DNA from: Micrasema longulum
Taxonomy: Eukaryota > Arthropoda > Insecta > Trichoptera > Brachycentridae
Length of the DNA: 64,000 nt
NCBI GenBank assembly: GCA_022494885.1
Contig: JAGVSM010002873.1
Coordinates: 20,654-84,653 of the forward strand
Direction of reading: 5' to 3'
Made by a program: the position numbers and the translations under genes. Within the stretch, counting starts at the first letter, position 1, and each line of letters opens with the position of its first letter. Shown here in pieces: positions 50,810 through 61,494 of this stretch. The notes beneath the pieces were generated by a model. It saw only the letters and a list, made by a program, of their open reading frames with translations, made no database searches and was not told the origin of the DNA.

Positions 50810-50888
50810 AAAATAAATAACTTTGTTTTTAACCACAATTTTTTTTTCCACCGACCGGTTTCAAAGCAAACAAGACTCAAGGTTTACG
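50810..50888 (-). repeat. Repeat N (GAAACCGGTC motif)
   Basis: Minus orientation: CCTTGAGTCTTGTTTGC, TTTGAAACCGGTCGGTGG, AAAATTGTGGTT, AAAAACAAAGTTATTTATTT. Same landmark order as 9645-9755 and, in part, 27330-27425. Confidence 0.45.
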
Positions 50889-50889
50889 T

Positions 50890-51595
50890 AACTTATGAAT
50901 TCTCTCCTATTTTATTTTTATCATGTTTACTAAATACTACACGTGGACCCAATAAATCTTTTTTTTTTTCGTAAAAGGGTGGTAATTTGATATTATTATT
51001 TTTTGAAGCTAGACATTAGTTGACTAAAAGAAATTTTGTTTATTTGGTTATTAATATTTTTTTCTGATTAAGTATCGGTTATTTATTCCTAACATTTCTA
51101 AGATGTCTAAATTTAATATTTTATTTTCAACATGAAGTATTTTTAGTCCAGTGTCTTTACTAAAGTTATGTTATGAAATGTTGTTACTAAACCGCCATCT
51201 TTCACGCCAAAAGAAATTTCAGAGAAGATAGCTTCCTTTTACTCTAGTGACTGAGTTTATTTGACTATTTTTTAATTTATAATTTGTACGCATTATGTAT
51301 GCCTCGGAATATATTTTATTAACAAATACTTATTTTTTTACCATTATTTTTGGGACACCCGTTAAACCCGTGGAAACCAGGCTTGGATTCTTTCTGATGG
51401 AGATGAGAATGTAAATATTTGTCGAGAATTAACAAATTGGTCTCAAGTTCTGACATCTGAATTGGTCGCGAATGCTGACGATTATTCACGCTGATGCTTC
51501 CTGTCTTTTGGCGTTTTCCCACAAATATATCCATTCTACCATTCATAATTAATCTGAACAAACAAATAAAGAATACAAGACCTTTCGTTAAACAC
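50890..51595. other. Unassigned AT-rich DNA
   Basis: The 80-codon minus frame 51319-51561 is unrecognised. No repeats were found. Confidence 0.35.
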
Positions 51596-51599
51596 GAGA

Positions 51600-52345
51600 T
51601 TTAAGTACAGACTCCGTATTTCAGAAAGGACATCGTCTCGCTGGAGAAAGTGCAGAGACGTGTTGCTAATATATCGCATGCTTTGTGTAGGTTTCCGTAT
51701 GAGGGTAGGCTTTGAAGACTTGACTTGTCCACATTAGAATAGCCAAGAGCAAGAGGCGACCTTATCGAAACTCATAGAATAGTTCACAGGAATGCAAACT
51801 ACGTAAATGAGAAGGCATTTATTACAATTTAAAATCTAGCACAACAGTTCATCAACGATAGATCGGTGGATGGGTTGAATCGTCTGCCTCAAGAAATAGT
51901 TACGGCACCATATTTTAATACATTCAAAAACTTTTTTTTATGCGGTGCCTTATCAGGTCCTCCCGACGTTGTCGATCGCCATAGCAAAGGCATATCGGTC
52001 CTGCATTACTCCGAGGCCAGGACAACTGCTTGTTGGATCTACTCGCCATAGTGATTCTTGGGAAAAGATTACCAGAGTGATTCCCCGTTGCCTTTTCTGG
52101 TTGATTTTTCCATCGCCGTTACACTTCCTTAGCTGGTTGGTTCTGGTTTGGAGGCGCCAGAAACTCGCCTTTTATCCTCTCGCTATCTGCTGTGATCACA
52201 CCGTTATGAGTGTGATCCCATTTCCCGGGGTTCGCGACGTGGACGCTAACGAGTTGGACTAGTCAGTAGTGTTGCCGGTGGAATACAACTGGGCATTTGC
52301 AGCATTTAATAGAATCATACCCACCAGCAAGATGTGACTCGCTGC
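51600..52345 (+). mobile_element. CR1-like LINE relic with GC-rich 3' region
   Basis: The frame encodes VSLEKVQRRVANISHALCRF, PYEGRL, stop, RLDLSTLE, stop, PRARGDLIETHRIVHRNANY and, at 51866-51950, MDGLNRLPQEIVTAPYFNTF then KNFF. 'LExVQRRAxKxxxxLxxxxYExRLxxLxLxTLExRRxRGDLIExxKIx...VDxWNxLPxxVVxAxSxNxFK' is the CR1-type RT C-terminus. Two stops and an internal deletion before the LP motif make it dead. 51945-52345 is unusually GC-rich and probably belongs to its 3' region. Confidence 0.8.
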
Positions 52346-52379
52346 AACCCTATTGACGGTTCGAACCCCATTAAAAAAC

Positions 52380-53240
52380 TAATAAGATATATTACGTATT
52401 AACAAACAATGACATAAACGAAGACCTTACTATGTCGACTAAATGGACAAACACAAACTTACTTATCCTTAATGAAAAAAAAAGCAATATTTTCCATTTT
52501 GAATCTAGAAAAAAATGTCACAAATTAGATGCTTATACAAATAATGAACGACTAACTGAAATTGAACATGTTAATTACTTAGGACTAACAATAGACAGAC
52601 AATTGACATGGATAATTCATATCAATAATTTAATTAGCAAAGTGGTGACTGTATCGAGTCTTTTTTTTTAATCAAAAACTTTGTTCCAATAAAGGAAAAA
52701 AAATGTATAAAGCCTATGTATAAACTAAAATATGTTTTATGCAACTACTATGGGGAACAGGGAATCAAAATGACATAAACAGACTTCAAAGACAGCAAAC
52801 AAAATATTAAAGTTAGCATATGACCTTTCCTATTTACATTAAGTAAAGAACTTTTTAAACAAACTAAACAATTAAATGTAACACAACTCTTTAAACTAGA
52901 ATCCTTAAAATTTATTCATCAATTAGCTACTGATGCAATTGTAGACGAAGGATTAAAACTTGAAAAAAACTATAGTTAACATGAACACAATACGAGAAAT
53001 ATCAGAAAAATATCAAATACAACCTTTTAAAACGAGAAAGGGACAATCGAGACTAACCATGGTCTGAAATTATTCAATAAACTACCAGACAAAACTAAAC
53101 AAAAAATTCAGACAACCTTTAAAAAGATGTAAAAAATATTATTTTTAACAGTAGAATGTGAATTTTAAAAGTAAAAAATATTTTGTTTAATGTATGTAAC
53201 CCGTAAGGGTTTATCAACGAAATTTGAATAAAAAAAAGTA
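52380..53240 (+). mobile_element. Jockey/CR1-group LINE relic (RT thumb to 3' end)
   Basis: The frame 52432-52671 encodes KWTNTNLLILNEKKSNIFHF...IEHVNYLGLTIDRQLTWIIH then INNLISKVV, the 'YLGxxxDxxLxWxxHIxxLxxKV' RT motif. Later frames give MYKAYV, INRLQRQQTK, LTLSKELFKQ and HEHNTRNI with stops and shifts. The 3' end AACCCGTAAGGGTT then GAATAAAAAAAAGTAATAAT resembles the AACCCTAACGGGTT end at 34470-34515. It follows the CR1-like relic in the same direction. Confidence 0.75.
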
Positions 53241-53335
53241 ATAATAATTTATCGATGCTTTGTGGAAGTAAAGAACAGGTTGATTTAGGTTATATACGCG
53301 CAGCAATACAGCAGTGAGCCATGGTGCAAATACAA

Positions 53336-53760
53336 TCAACGTAGTATTAGGTATATGAAAGTGTGCTGTAAAAATGGATACAGAGCCCTACACTTCACAA
53401 CCTTTCCCGACATTGTAGCGCGAGTGGAATGTTTGCTGCTCCTAGACTTCCTCACTAGAATGGACTGCTGCAGCACCAGATAGCATCTTTCAGAGAACGG
53501 CTGGAGAATAGCCCTAACATCATAAGCAGCTGATTGGTGGAACATCGCAGATAACTGAGATTGGTGGAACATCGCAGATAACTGAGATTGGTGGAACATC
53601 GCAGATAACTGAGATTGTGGCAGTATTGTAACGGGACGCGTAACTGCCGTTCATTTCCAAAAAGTTTTTTTAGGTTTTTAAACAGTTTTGTAATCATTTC
53701 GGCGAATTGATCATGTCCAATCAGTTTTATCCCAGTCAGTGAAGACTTTACTCCCCTTTT
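53336..53760 (-). mobile_element. Repeat Q, copy 2, with in-frame 27-bp triplication
   Basis: The minus strand encodes SLTGIKLIGHDQFAEMITKL, FKNLKKLFGNERQLRVPLQY then CH and three copies of NLSYLRCST. The 27-bp unit is repeated at about 53535-53615, preserving the frame, and is followed by NQLLMMLGLFSSRSLK. The first block matches the frame at 36019-36228. The protein family is unrecognised. Confidence 0.5.
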
Positions 53761-53764
53761 ATTA

Positions 53765-54325
53765 AATTAAGAGGTATAATACAGTGGGCTTTTTTGTGAT
53801 AAGATCACAGTTCTGAGAACCAACTGTTTGATTCAATTCAGTTAGACTTTACGAATGGAAATATTTTTATTATTGAAATAAAAAAAAATTAAAAAATTAA
53901 ATAATTGGTTTTCAAACTCTCAGATCATAAAAAATATGCTTGGAATATATTTAAAAATACGTGTAATATTGATGTATAAAATTGTTTGAAAATCTAATTC
54001 GTTTGACGGAAGTAAATTTAAAATAATCGAACGAATCGCGTGACGTAATGGAACATACCTGTTATCTGATTGGATGTCCGCTGTCCATATGGTTCCATGT
54101 TCTATAATTAAAGTTTGAACAGTCAGCTGGTGCCTCTAGAATTCGTGTTCGATTTTCAAATTACGTCCGATAAAACAAGAGAACCACCAATTGACCGGTT
54201 TCAGTCAGCCGATTATCGAATTAATACTATCGATATTTCTATATACGCGGCTTTGTTTAATGTTTTGATAAGTAGATGTATTACCAACATTTATACATTC
54301 GCTGTCCCTAATAATAATAATAATT
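53765..54325. other. Unassigned DNA, partly balanced composition
   Basis: 54000-54300 lies in an open frame (54115-54489) whose second half is SINE-D. The first half is not recognised and has no repeat partner. Confidence 0.3.
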
Positions 54326-54330
54326 TGTTT

Positions 54331-54572
54331 TCCGCGTCATGCTCTAATAGTCAGCGTGAATGCCTACCATACAAGAGGTCTAGGGTTCAATTCCCGACAT
54401 ATTTGACACGAAATGTTTATTTTAAAGGGAGTTATAAAACTAGAATTGTTCATGTTTCCTGGACTAGCCACCTGAAGTGCACGACCTAAAAATGTTTTCT
54501 CAAAATTTAAAAGTTCTAAATACACTGCGGTTGGTGTAAAAAAGTGCCCTATGCATCATTTTGTGTGAAAAG
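54331..54572 (+). mobile_element. SINE-D, full length (old)
   Basis: CGCGTCATGCTCTAATAGTC, GAATGCCTACCATACAAGAG, GTCTAGGGTTCAATTCCCGA, ACACGAAATGTTTATTTTAA, TTTCCTGGACTAGCCACCTG, CACTGCGGTTGGTGTAAAAA, GTGCCCTATGCATCATTTTG. All parts are present, with scattered changes. Confidence 0.82.
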
Positions 54573-54574
54573 AG

Positions 54575-54790
54575 ACCAATTACCCAGTGTGTAAAGTGGC
54601 CACTTTAATCAGCTAATGATAGGTCATAACTCCAGTTAATGCCTAGACTTGACTTCCATGTTTTTATTGTTAAATGTCAATCTTAATAAAAAGCTTAATA
54701 ATACATTTATATTAACCATAATAATTCCCTAGAGGGTTAAATCAAATACTTGTCAATAATAAGTTAGAGATATTCAAAGTATTGTTGATA
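54575..54790 (-). mobile_element. FB-A arm and outer end
   Basis: CCCAGTGTGTAAAGTGGCCA, GTCATAACTCCAGTTAATGC, then at the other end TTCCCTAGAGGGTTAAAT, ACTTGTCAATAATAAG and TCAAAGTATTGTTGA. It is directly adjacent to SINE-D. Confidence 0.65.
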
Positions 54791-54794
54791 ACTT

Positions 54795-56475
54795 TAAGTT
54801 TAGAGGTGGAAAGGCCATTAAAAAACGAAGAAGAAGATAACAAGTATTTTAATATAGACATAATATTTTGCATTTTTTTTTGCTATTTTCAGTATTTTTT
54901 ACTTGTACAAAAATATTGAATAAAACCTTCGTAACCAAACTGTTTTTATTGAGAGTTTTGATTAATTGCAGATTCAAATATTTTGATAAAATCTGATTTT
55001 CTTATCTCAATCCTCCATTTTGTGTTGTTATGGCGAGCGCAAATCTCGTATTTATTTAAACATGTCCATTTGAGTTACATGACACGAACATAATATTATT
55101 ACATGACAAGTAATGATAAATAATTTAACCAAGTGACATAATGATCTTTTGACCTTTGCATGAATGACCCGACTAGCTCAAAATGTTAAATGTCATTATG
55201 TCAATCAATACTTGTCAATATGTCAACCATTTTGATAACGTAATTTCATTGCTATTTTACTGACAAGCAATACTATAATTAGACGAAATTATGTAACAGT
55301 TTTCGCAAACGATTTCATTTCTACAAAGCGCAATTCAGCCACGTTTATTTTTTTTTTATTTATTAAGGAAAAACAACAGTTGTTATAAAAGAATATAAAA
55401 TATAAAAAATTATACATACATCCAGTTAAAGTTTTTCACAAATATAATGAGAGAACATGTTACACAGTAAGGAGAAAAATAATATATTATATAAGACATG
55501 AGAAAAAAAAAGAGCTCTGAAAAAGATGAGGAAATAGAGTGGAGGAGTGGAAGAGAGGGATTTTCTTAATATAGTTGACCAATTCAAAATTTTTATATTA
55601 TAATTAAATAAACATAATTAAAGGAACATAAACTTATTACACACTGACACATGTTTTATTTTACAGTGTTTCAAAAAGTTTTTTTTTTTGAAGTCACAAA
55701 ATTTTGTATTAAAAATATCTAAATGGGGACAAAGTTATGTCCAAATAACTATTTATTTACATACTCGTAACATGGCTACAGAACTTCAAAAATTCCATAA
55801 AATTATGATATCTCCCCGCCTGCAGTGGCGAGCCGTAATTTATTTTATAGGTAATCTACAAAAAATGACAATTAATTTGTAACTACATATAAGTACATAA
55901 TATGTAAGTAATATAATTATAAATGACTATTTTTCTGTGGTTCTGTGAAAATCAACTCAAACAACAATTATTATTAATCACGCGATATACGTAGCTTTGT
56001 TCTAGACTATTTTGCGCTATTTCACTATTTTTCCCTTGAGGTGATTTTCACTAAAATGGCGCTTTATAAATTATCCAAACATAAATATATTTTTTGTACT
56101 ACAATACTTGCACGAAAGTTTACTAAAAAATACAACAATGACTTTTGGCAGATATTTCCAGCATGATTTAAATACCAACACTGAGCACTGGCCGGTTCCT
56201 TTTAGAATTAATAATGCCATAAATGACCACTGCAAACGCCATATGTCTTTTGTGATACGTAATATGTCAATGGTATCATATCAAAGAAAAATAGTCCTAC
56301 GGAAGAAATGTTCTAAATACTAGTTTCCAAATGGATTATCTTCAAATAATATTGGTAATATTCAAGCTTGTTTTAGTACTAAAAAAACGCTACTCGGTTA
56401 AAGACGTAAAATATAGTGCATTTTTTTTTTGAAGGAATAAGCTGGGGTAAGCGGCTAGTTTTATCGTTCACTGAG
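54795..56475. other. Long AT-rich stretch without recognised elements
   Basis: No family members. 55340-55560 has an A-rich then purine-rich profile like a reverse LINE 3' UTR but is unassigned. The frames at 55688-55882 and 56108-56323 are unrecognised. Confidence 0.35.
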
Positions 56476-56479
56476 AACG

Positions 56480-56800
56480 GACTAGGCGCTAAGCCCACTT
56501 TATAGTCATTTTTTTTGTAGGAAGACATAAACGGTGGTGGAGATTAATGGTATCCACATAGAGCTTAGATGAATCTCTATCAGCTGCCAACTTCTTTGCG
56601 TCCTCCAGAGGCACTTTCTCGTCCCGAAGTTTTGACATAAACTGCCGAGGAACAGTCAGCAGTGGACGTCCAGGACGTCGATAACCGCCTTGTAAAGGAG
56701 GCAAGCGTGGTTAAGGCTCTCGGAAGGCATCCGCAGTAAATAGCCTACCCAATTGTATTGCCTTCGCTTGACGACAATTGTCACCGGAGTTTATAAAGTG
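56480..56800 (-). mobile_element. LINE C-terminal fragment (RTE/L2-like), copy 2
   Basis: Upstream in the minus frame VIKRRQYNWVGYLLRMPSES then LNHACLLYKAVI. After a frameshift the frame 56489-56704 gives RRPGRPLLTVPRQFMSKLRD, EKVPLEDAKKLAADRDSSKL and YVDTINLHHRLCLPTKK. The order WxGxLLRMP...RRPGRPxxTxxxQFxxKLRxExVxxEDAxxLAxDRxxxxxxV is a LINE ORF end, homologous to 28185-28388. Confidence 0.75.
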
Positions 56801-56845
56801 AGTTTGACAAACAATAATTTTAAAAAATAAATGTGTTAAAGAACG

Positions 56846-57260
56846 CCGGATTTGATTTGTCTTCCACAAGAATTTCATGTTTCAAAATATGACAAACAAG
56901 ATGAGTTTGACGAATATGTAAATATTTTTAAAAGCGTATTAAAAAAAACGTATTCAAGCCCGGCCCAAAAACGAACAAAACAGTTTTTTAATTGGCGCCG
57001 CCGCGCGCCGGCAAGCTCCCAGAGACACTCATTATATCTACCATTATGCGTCGGTTTTTTATCGGCGTTTGTAAAAGAACCCAAGGACGCATCTTTCAAA
57101 GTGACAGTCGATAAAACAGAGGGCACAAAGGGTCCGGACGGCCTATAAAAGGTTTCAATTAAAATATATGAATTCGCACATTTTACACAATGATATGACC
57201 AGTTCCATTTCCCCGCTAACAATAGGGAGTAAAAAATAAATAAAAGCGAACGGTCCCCAG
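56846..57260. promoter_or_regulatory. GC-rich unique island with TATA-like box
   Basis: It contains GGCGCCGCCGCGCGCCGGC (about 56993-57012), a stretch of balanced composition without repeat partners, and TATAAAAGG at 57144-57152 downstream of GGTCCGGACGGCC. Frames are open on both strands for 98-115 codons, but neither product is recognised. Candidate core promoter or conserved non-coding DNA. The evidence is composition and one motif. Confidence 0.3.
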
Positions 57261-57506
57261 GACTCGCGGTGTTAATGGAAAAAGAAAAAATGGATTTATT
57301 AAGATGAGATTTTTTATAGCAGGTATCAAGGTGTTAGCGGATGTAGAGTATTTATTCTAAAATGTTTGGCTGCATAGTGTATGATAATTATTATAAACAT
57401 ACTATTATTTAGATTTAGGACGTACCTACGTACGCTTTTTATCAATATTAACATTTTGAAATTATATTTAGATGATTTTAATAGATACGAAGCTAAACAA
57501 GTAACG

Positions 57507-57607
57507 ACGAAAATGGAGAACATTTTAGGAAATCATATATGGATGCCAAGGGCTTATGACCTGTCATTGGCTGGTTTAAGTTTCGACTATGTTTGAACAT
57601 CTACATA
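57507..57607 (+). mobile_element. FB-A arm fragment
   Basis: GGAGAACATTTTAGGAAATC, ATATATGGATGCCAAGGGCT, TATGACCTGTCATTGGCTGG, TTTAAGTTTCGACTATGTTT and GAACATCTACAT. There is an internal deletion between the arm and the centre. Confidence 0.65.
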
Positions 57608-57671
57608 TTATTATTTTTTTATTATTTTGATTTAATGCACAAAATACACAATTTTATCATAGAGCACAATT

Positions 57672-57785
57672 TTTATTTATTTGGTTTAAAAACAATGAAA
57701 AAATATACATAATAAACATAAATATTGAAACAATAAAAAAATGGACACTACTTATTTTTATCAATAACATATACCTAATAATTGT
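57672..57785 (-). repeat. Repeat M, copy 2
   Basis: TTTGGTTTAAAAACAATGAA, ATACATAATAAACATAAATA, TTGAAACAATAAAAAAATGG, ACACTACTTATTTTTATCAA parallel 6548-6660. Confidence 0.4.
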
Positions 57786-57789
57786 TACT

Positions 57790-59020
57790 TACTTTCCTCG
57801 GGTACATTTTTTTTGTTAAGCTTCTTGTTCTAAAATTGCTCTCGTTTCATATATTTAACATGTTTTTTTTAAATAATTACAAGTATAAAATTTTTTATAA
57901 AATACAAATTGAATTTATTGATTCAATACAAGTTATTGCATATGCATATATACTTAACTACTCAAAAGCGCTCATTGGTCAATTTAAAAAAAAATGAATA
58001 CAAGGAATTTAATAGATTTTTTTTAAAATCATTAAACTGTTTTATCAAAAAATATCTACAAAAATACATGTTACAATTTTAATGAAAAACATAAGTGGAT
58101 AAAGGTGTTAAGTGACAAAAACAAAACGGAGAGATATCTGAGGTTAAAATTTTTAACGCCAGTTCAATTTATAGTTAATAAAATAACATCATTGCTCGCT
58201 CTCAAAATCGTTTTTCTGCTACTTTTTTATGGCGTAGTTGGCTTTATATGAAAAGAATGTGTATGAAATATCCATTTATGTAAAAAGGCACATTTTTCTA
58301 ATTTTCGACATAATACTTTTATCCACTCATGTCTGCAATTGTATGCGAATTGCTGAATAGTTTATGTATTCATTAAAATGTTGTGTACTGGGCCAAATTG
58401 TATTTTTATAAATTTTATTTCGTCAAATATTTTATTTTATTTTATTTTATTTGGGATGTACTCAATAATCAAAGATTATTTAATATTTATTTTAAGTACA
58501 TTAACTGACTGTAAATTGGGCGGGATAAGGACAAAAATGCTTGAAGAGAGGATAAGGAGGGGAGGGGAGATGTACATATTTATTATTATAATGTCTACTA
58601 AGTTACATAATACATTTTTAGTGTAAATTTTAAATCTGACAGAGTGATGTTTGTGTAACCTATATTTTTAAATTTTGTATTGTACATTGAAAAAGTCCTA
58701 CGAAAAAAAGCATTTTTAACATACGATGTTTTACTTATTGGTACATGAAACAGGTGGTACCGTCTACAAATCCTGGCTGGCACAGGTATTGTTATTATGC
58801 ATTCATTCTAACGCTGTATACTGCACCAAATTATATTTGATGTAGTTTCAAATTCGCGAATACTGCCCTCCGTATAAAGAGTGCAGTATATCAAGTTGAC
58901 ATGTTTCTGAGAAAAACGCGGTTTAAAAAAAAAGGTTTTTTAAGTATATTTTTTAAGTTCAAAGCATTTACTTTGTGGTCAAAGAGAGTTAACAGTTTAT
59001 TTTAGTATTTGCATATTGGT
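57790..59020. other. AT-rich DNA without recognised elements
   Basis: A (TTTTA)n run lies at about 58428-58452. The frames at 57782-57997, 58378-58626 and 58598-58783 are unrecognised and partly low-complexity. Confidence 0.35.
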
Positions 59021-59021
59021 G

Positions 59022-59115
59022 TAGTGAGTGCCGTGATGAAGATTCGTATACGTCTCAAAACCAGTAGACATTAGAAGTCATTAGAAGTTAAATACTAAAA
59101 CTTTCTAACATTAAT
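59022..59115 (+). repeat. Hammerhead-like GTGATGA...CAAAAC motif
   Basis: GTGCCGTGATGAAGATTCGT, ATACGTCTCAAAACCAGTAG, then a direct repeat ATTAGAAGT/ATTAGAAGT. GTGATGA (for CTGATGA), a short stem AGA-CGTATACG-TCT and CAAAAC (for CGAAAC) imitate a hammerhead core with two substitutions. AAACCAGTAG resembles the AAACCAGTC of repeat N. Confidence 0.3.
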
Positions 59116-59840
59116 GAAAACAATGTTGTTTTTAATAATGTTGTTTAAATAATGACAAGTCTTCGCTTCAGTTCGTTTGTGCCAAACTGATCAAAACACA
59201 AATCTGCAGAAATAAAGCTTTAATATTTTTTTCACCACATATGCATTTATATTGACAACAACTTTAGACAACATTCGTTAAATATCCCTTAAACAATTAT
59301 TTTTTTAAATAAAGGCTTTCTCAGAACTGTACACTTAACTCGATTTCGTTAAAAATGGTCTGCTGGACAAAAATGACGATGTATCAAAAATAAGGAAAAA
59401 AACTGTTGGATGACTTAAGTTTTCATAATGAGATTGAAATTTTAATTTAATAGATACCTAAGATAATTATAAACTGAAAACCTAGCTACTCCAGTTTTGC
59501 TTCCTGGATTTCATGGTTCCTAAATAAATTTCGATTCAGTAGTAAGACTAAAATAAAATCAATTGCTTCGTAATGCCGAATCTGTATTTCCCAAAATGTC
59601 GTCAAAAATGCCGGACAATGCACTATTTGTATATTCGTAAGAACAGCAAAATAAATAGGTGCAGAAAAGTGCATTATTCATACATAGTGTTCGCAACGAC
59701 CTGTGATTGAGTTCACCGCCACCACCATGGTGAAGTGGGAGGGAAGTGAGGGAGGGGACACATGTATAATTTTGCCAGTTACCGGCAGTAAATACGTTTG
59801 TTGTTATTTCGAATCGTTTAAAGAGACTTAAGTAGAAATA
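59116..59840. other. Unassigned DNA
   Basis: The 111-codon minus frame 59559-59894 is unrecognised and runs into the hAT end below. A GC-richer patch lies at 59700-59760. Confidence 0.3.
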
Positions 59841-59857
59841 TTTTTGAAACGTAACAT

Positions 59858-59947
59858 TTGTTCCAGACAAGAGCCGGAACGCTGCTCCGCTCAAATAAAA
59901 AGTGCCGGAGCGCCGCTTCGGTGCGCTCCGGCCCGACTACACCACTG
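59858..59947 (-). mobile_element. hAT-like MITE end with perfect 10-bp hairpin
   Basis: In reverse it begins CAGTGGTGTAGTCGGGCCGG. Arms GCCGGAGCGC (59904-59913) and GCGCTCCGGC (59923-59932) pair perfectly around a 9-nt loop. GAGCCGGAACGCTGCTCCGC nearby repeats the GCCGGA/TCCG theme. CAGTGGTGTA plus sub-terminal GCCGGAGCG repeats is a hAT-type end. The opposite end was not found. Confidence 0.45.
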
Positions 59948-59949
59948 GC

Positions 59950-60505
59950 AACGACTTGCGGTTCACATGCGCACTAATAAAACAAATAAATGTCTTTTAC
60001 AATTTATTTATACTATCGATCTTAATATATATTAATTTGTTAATACAATATTTTTTTTCAAAAAAAAATATAAAAAAATTGCAATTTGCCTTTTTGTTTC
60101 TATTATTTACTTTATATACCTGTTTTTTTTAATTATTATTTTTTTATGCACATTTTTACACCTAATTTATTATGTTACATTTTATCCATATTTTTCTCTT
60201 TTGTGGTACGCAAAGTTTTACTTTTTGTTTTACTTTGAAGTATGCTTTTTTAGTTTCTATTATACATGCTGTGGGGACCAGAGAGTGAGAGACGAGGATG
60301 TGTTGTCTATGGCCACAGTGCCCAATGGTCCTATACAAGGGCGCGCAACACGTCACTTGCCCTTCTCTGCCTCCCCCAATATTCAAATTATATTTTTAGT
60401 ATTTATTATTTTACCTCTTATCTGTATTTTCGTATCTAATAAACCGAAAATTGTCAGTAACTAAAATTAGTTTGTTAATTTATTCCTTGAGGTTAAATCT
60501 ATCTG
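59950..60505. other. Unassigned DNA
   Basis: 60260-60400 is GC-richer (GGGGACCAGAGAGTGAGAGA, CAAGGGCGCGCAACACGTCA) with short unrecognised frames on both strands. The rest is AT-rich. Confidence 0.3.
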
Positions 60506-60507
60506 GT

Positions 60508-60696
60508 GGCCTCCGTGGTGTAACGGTTAAGACGCTTGACTTGAACACACGGAAGGTTCCGGGTTCGATTCCCGGTGAGAACACAAAAAAATAAAATGTG
60601 ATTTTTCCCAAGCCTGGGTGTTCTGTGATGTAATTCTCCACTGTAATTGGGCCTCCTGGCCTGTTGTGGTGCAAAAAAAAAACAATAAAAAAAAAA
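60508..60696 (+). mobile_element. SINE-C, copy 5 (full length)
   Basis: GGCCTCCGTGGTGTAACGGT, TAAGACGCTTGACTTGAACA, CGGAAGGTTCCGGGTTCGAT, TCCCGGTGAGAACAC, CCCAAGCCTGGGTGTTCTGT, GGGCCTCCTGGCCTGTTGTG and a long A-rich tail. AAATCTATCT (60495-60504) before it and AAATCTATTT after the tail are a probable target duplication (9 of 10). Confidence 0.88.
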
Positions 60697-60879
60697 TCTA
60701 TTTAATCATATATTTTAACATGAAATAACAAATAGCTACTATCTAGTAGAGTATTACAAGATACTTCTACAGTGTCTTCAAAAAATAAAATGTGTTGTTT
60801 ATTTTTAAAATAATTTCTTTGTTTGTACTTACCGATATTATTTTTGTAAATGCCTCTTAGGCGTATTGTTAAATTAAAT

Positions 60880-61095
60880 AAACTAATTTTAAGTTTAAAA
60901 AAAAATTGACACCGATCAAAAGAACACGTCAGATTTTGAATCTCGCGGCACCATCGGCATCGTCATAAATCCATCTCTGTCTCCTAGATGTCGTTCCCAT
61001 GTCCATTCTTTCCCATGGCCCGAGTGTAAAGTGTATTATAATGTAGATCGTACTGATTATTGTAGGGTAATCGATCCGTGCAATTACACATAGTC
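60880..61095 (+). CDS. Unrecognised open stretch in a GC-richer island
   Basis: One plus frame without ATG is open from about 60880 to TAG at 61090-61092. It reads IDTDQKNTSDFESRGTIGIV, INPSLSPRCRSHVHSFPWPE then CKVYYNVDRTDYCRVIDPCN-YT. Four cysteines (C-x16-C-x10-C-x5-C by count) and balanced codon composition stand out, but the minus strand is also partly open. It may be an exon piece, a transposon relic or chance. Confidence 0.2.
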
Positions 61096-61099
61096 CGAT

Positions 61100-61490
61100 G
61101 GCTTGTTACACAGTTATGGCGTCTCAGAGCCGCTCACAAATTATTGCTTTTCGAAATTCGGCCCCCAACACTATTATTACAATTTCTAGCCCGTCTGAAG
61201 CTTCTCAAACTTTAAACATTATAATAATTATATTATTTTAATGATGCTCAACAAATGAACATCGAGATATTTCCAAAAAAAGCTGTAAAAATATGAGATA
61301 TTTCTTAATACTTTAACAAAAGAATCTAAAATGTACAAAAATATCTGCCCGGAAAAAAAATTAGAGAAGTGTAAATGTTCATTATAATTTCAACATAAGT
61401 GTACAATAGTGTTGGAATAAGTACGAATTATCTAATTATTGTATTGTTTTTCTATTTACACACTTATATACATATACAGTTTACATACTT
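61100..61490. other. Unassigned DNA
   Basis: 61100-61200 continues the GC-richer island. The remainder is AT-rich with no recognised element. Confidence 0.35.
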
Positions 61491-61494
61491 ATAC

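Noticed and set aside
54115..54489. 124-codon ORF as a gene
   Set aside because: Its second half is SINE-D head and body; the first half is unrecognised and unsupported.
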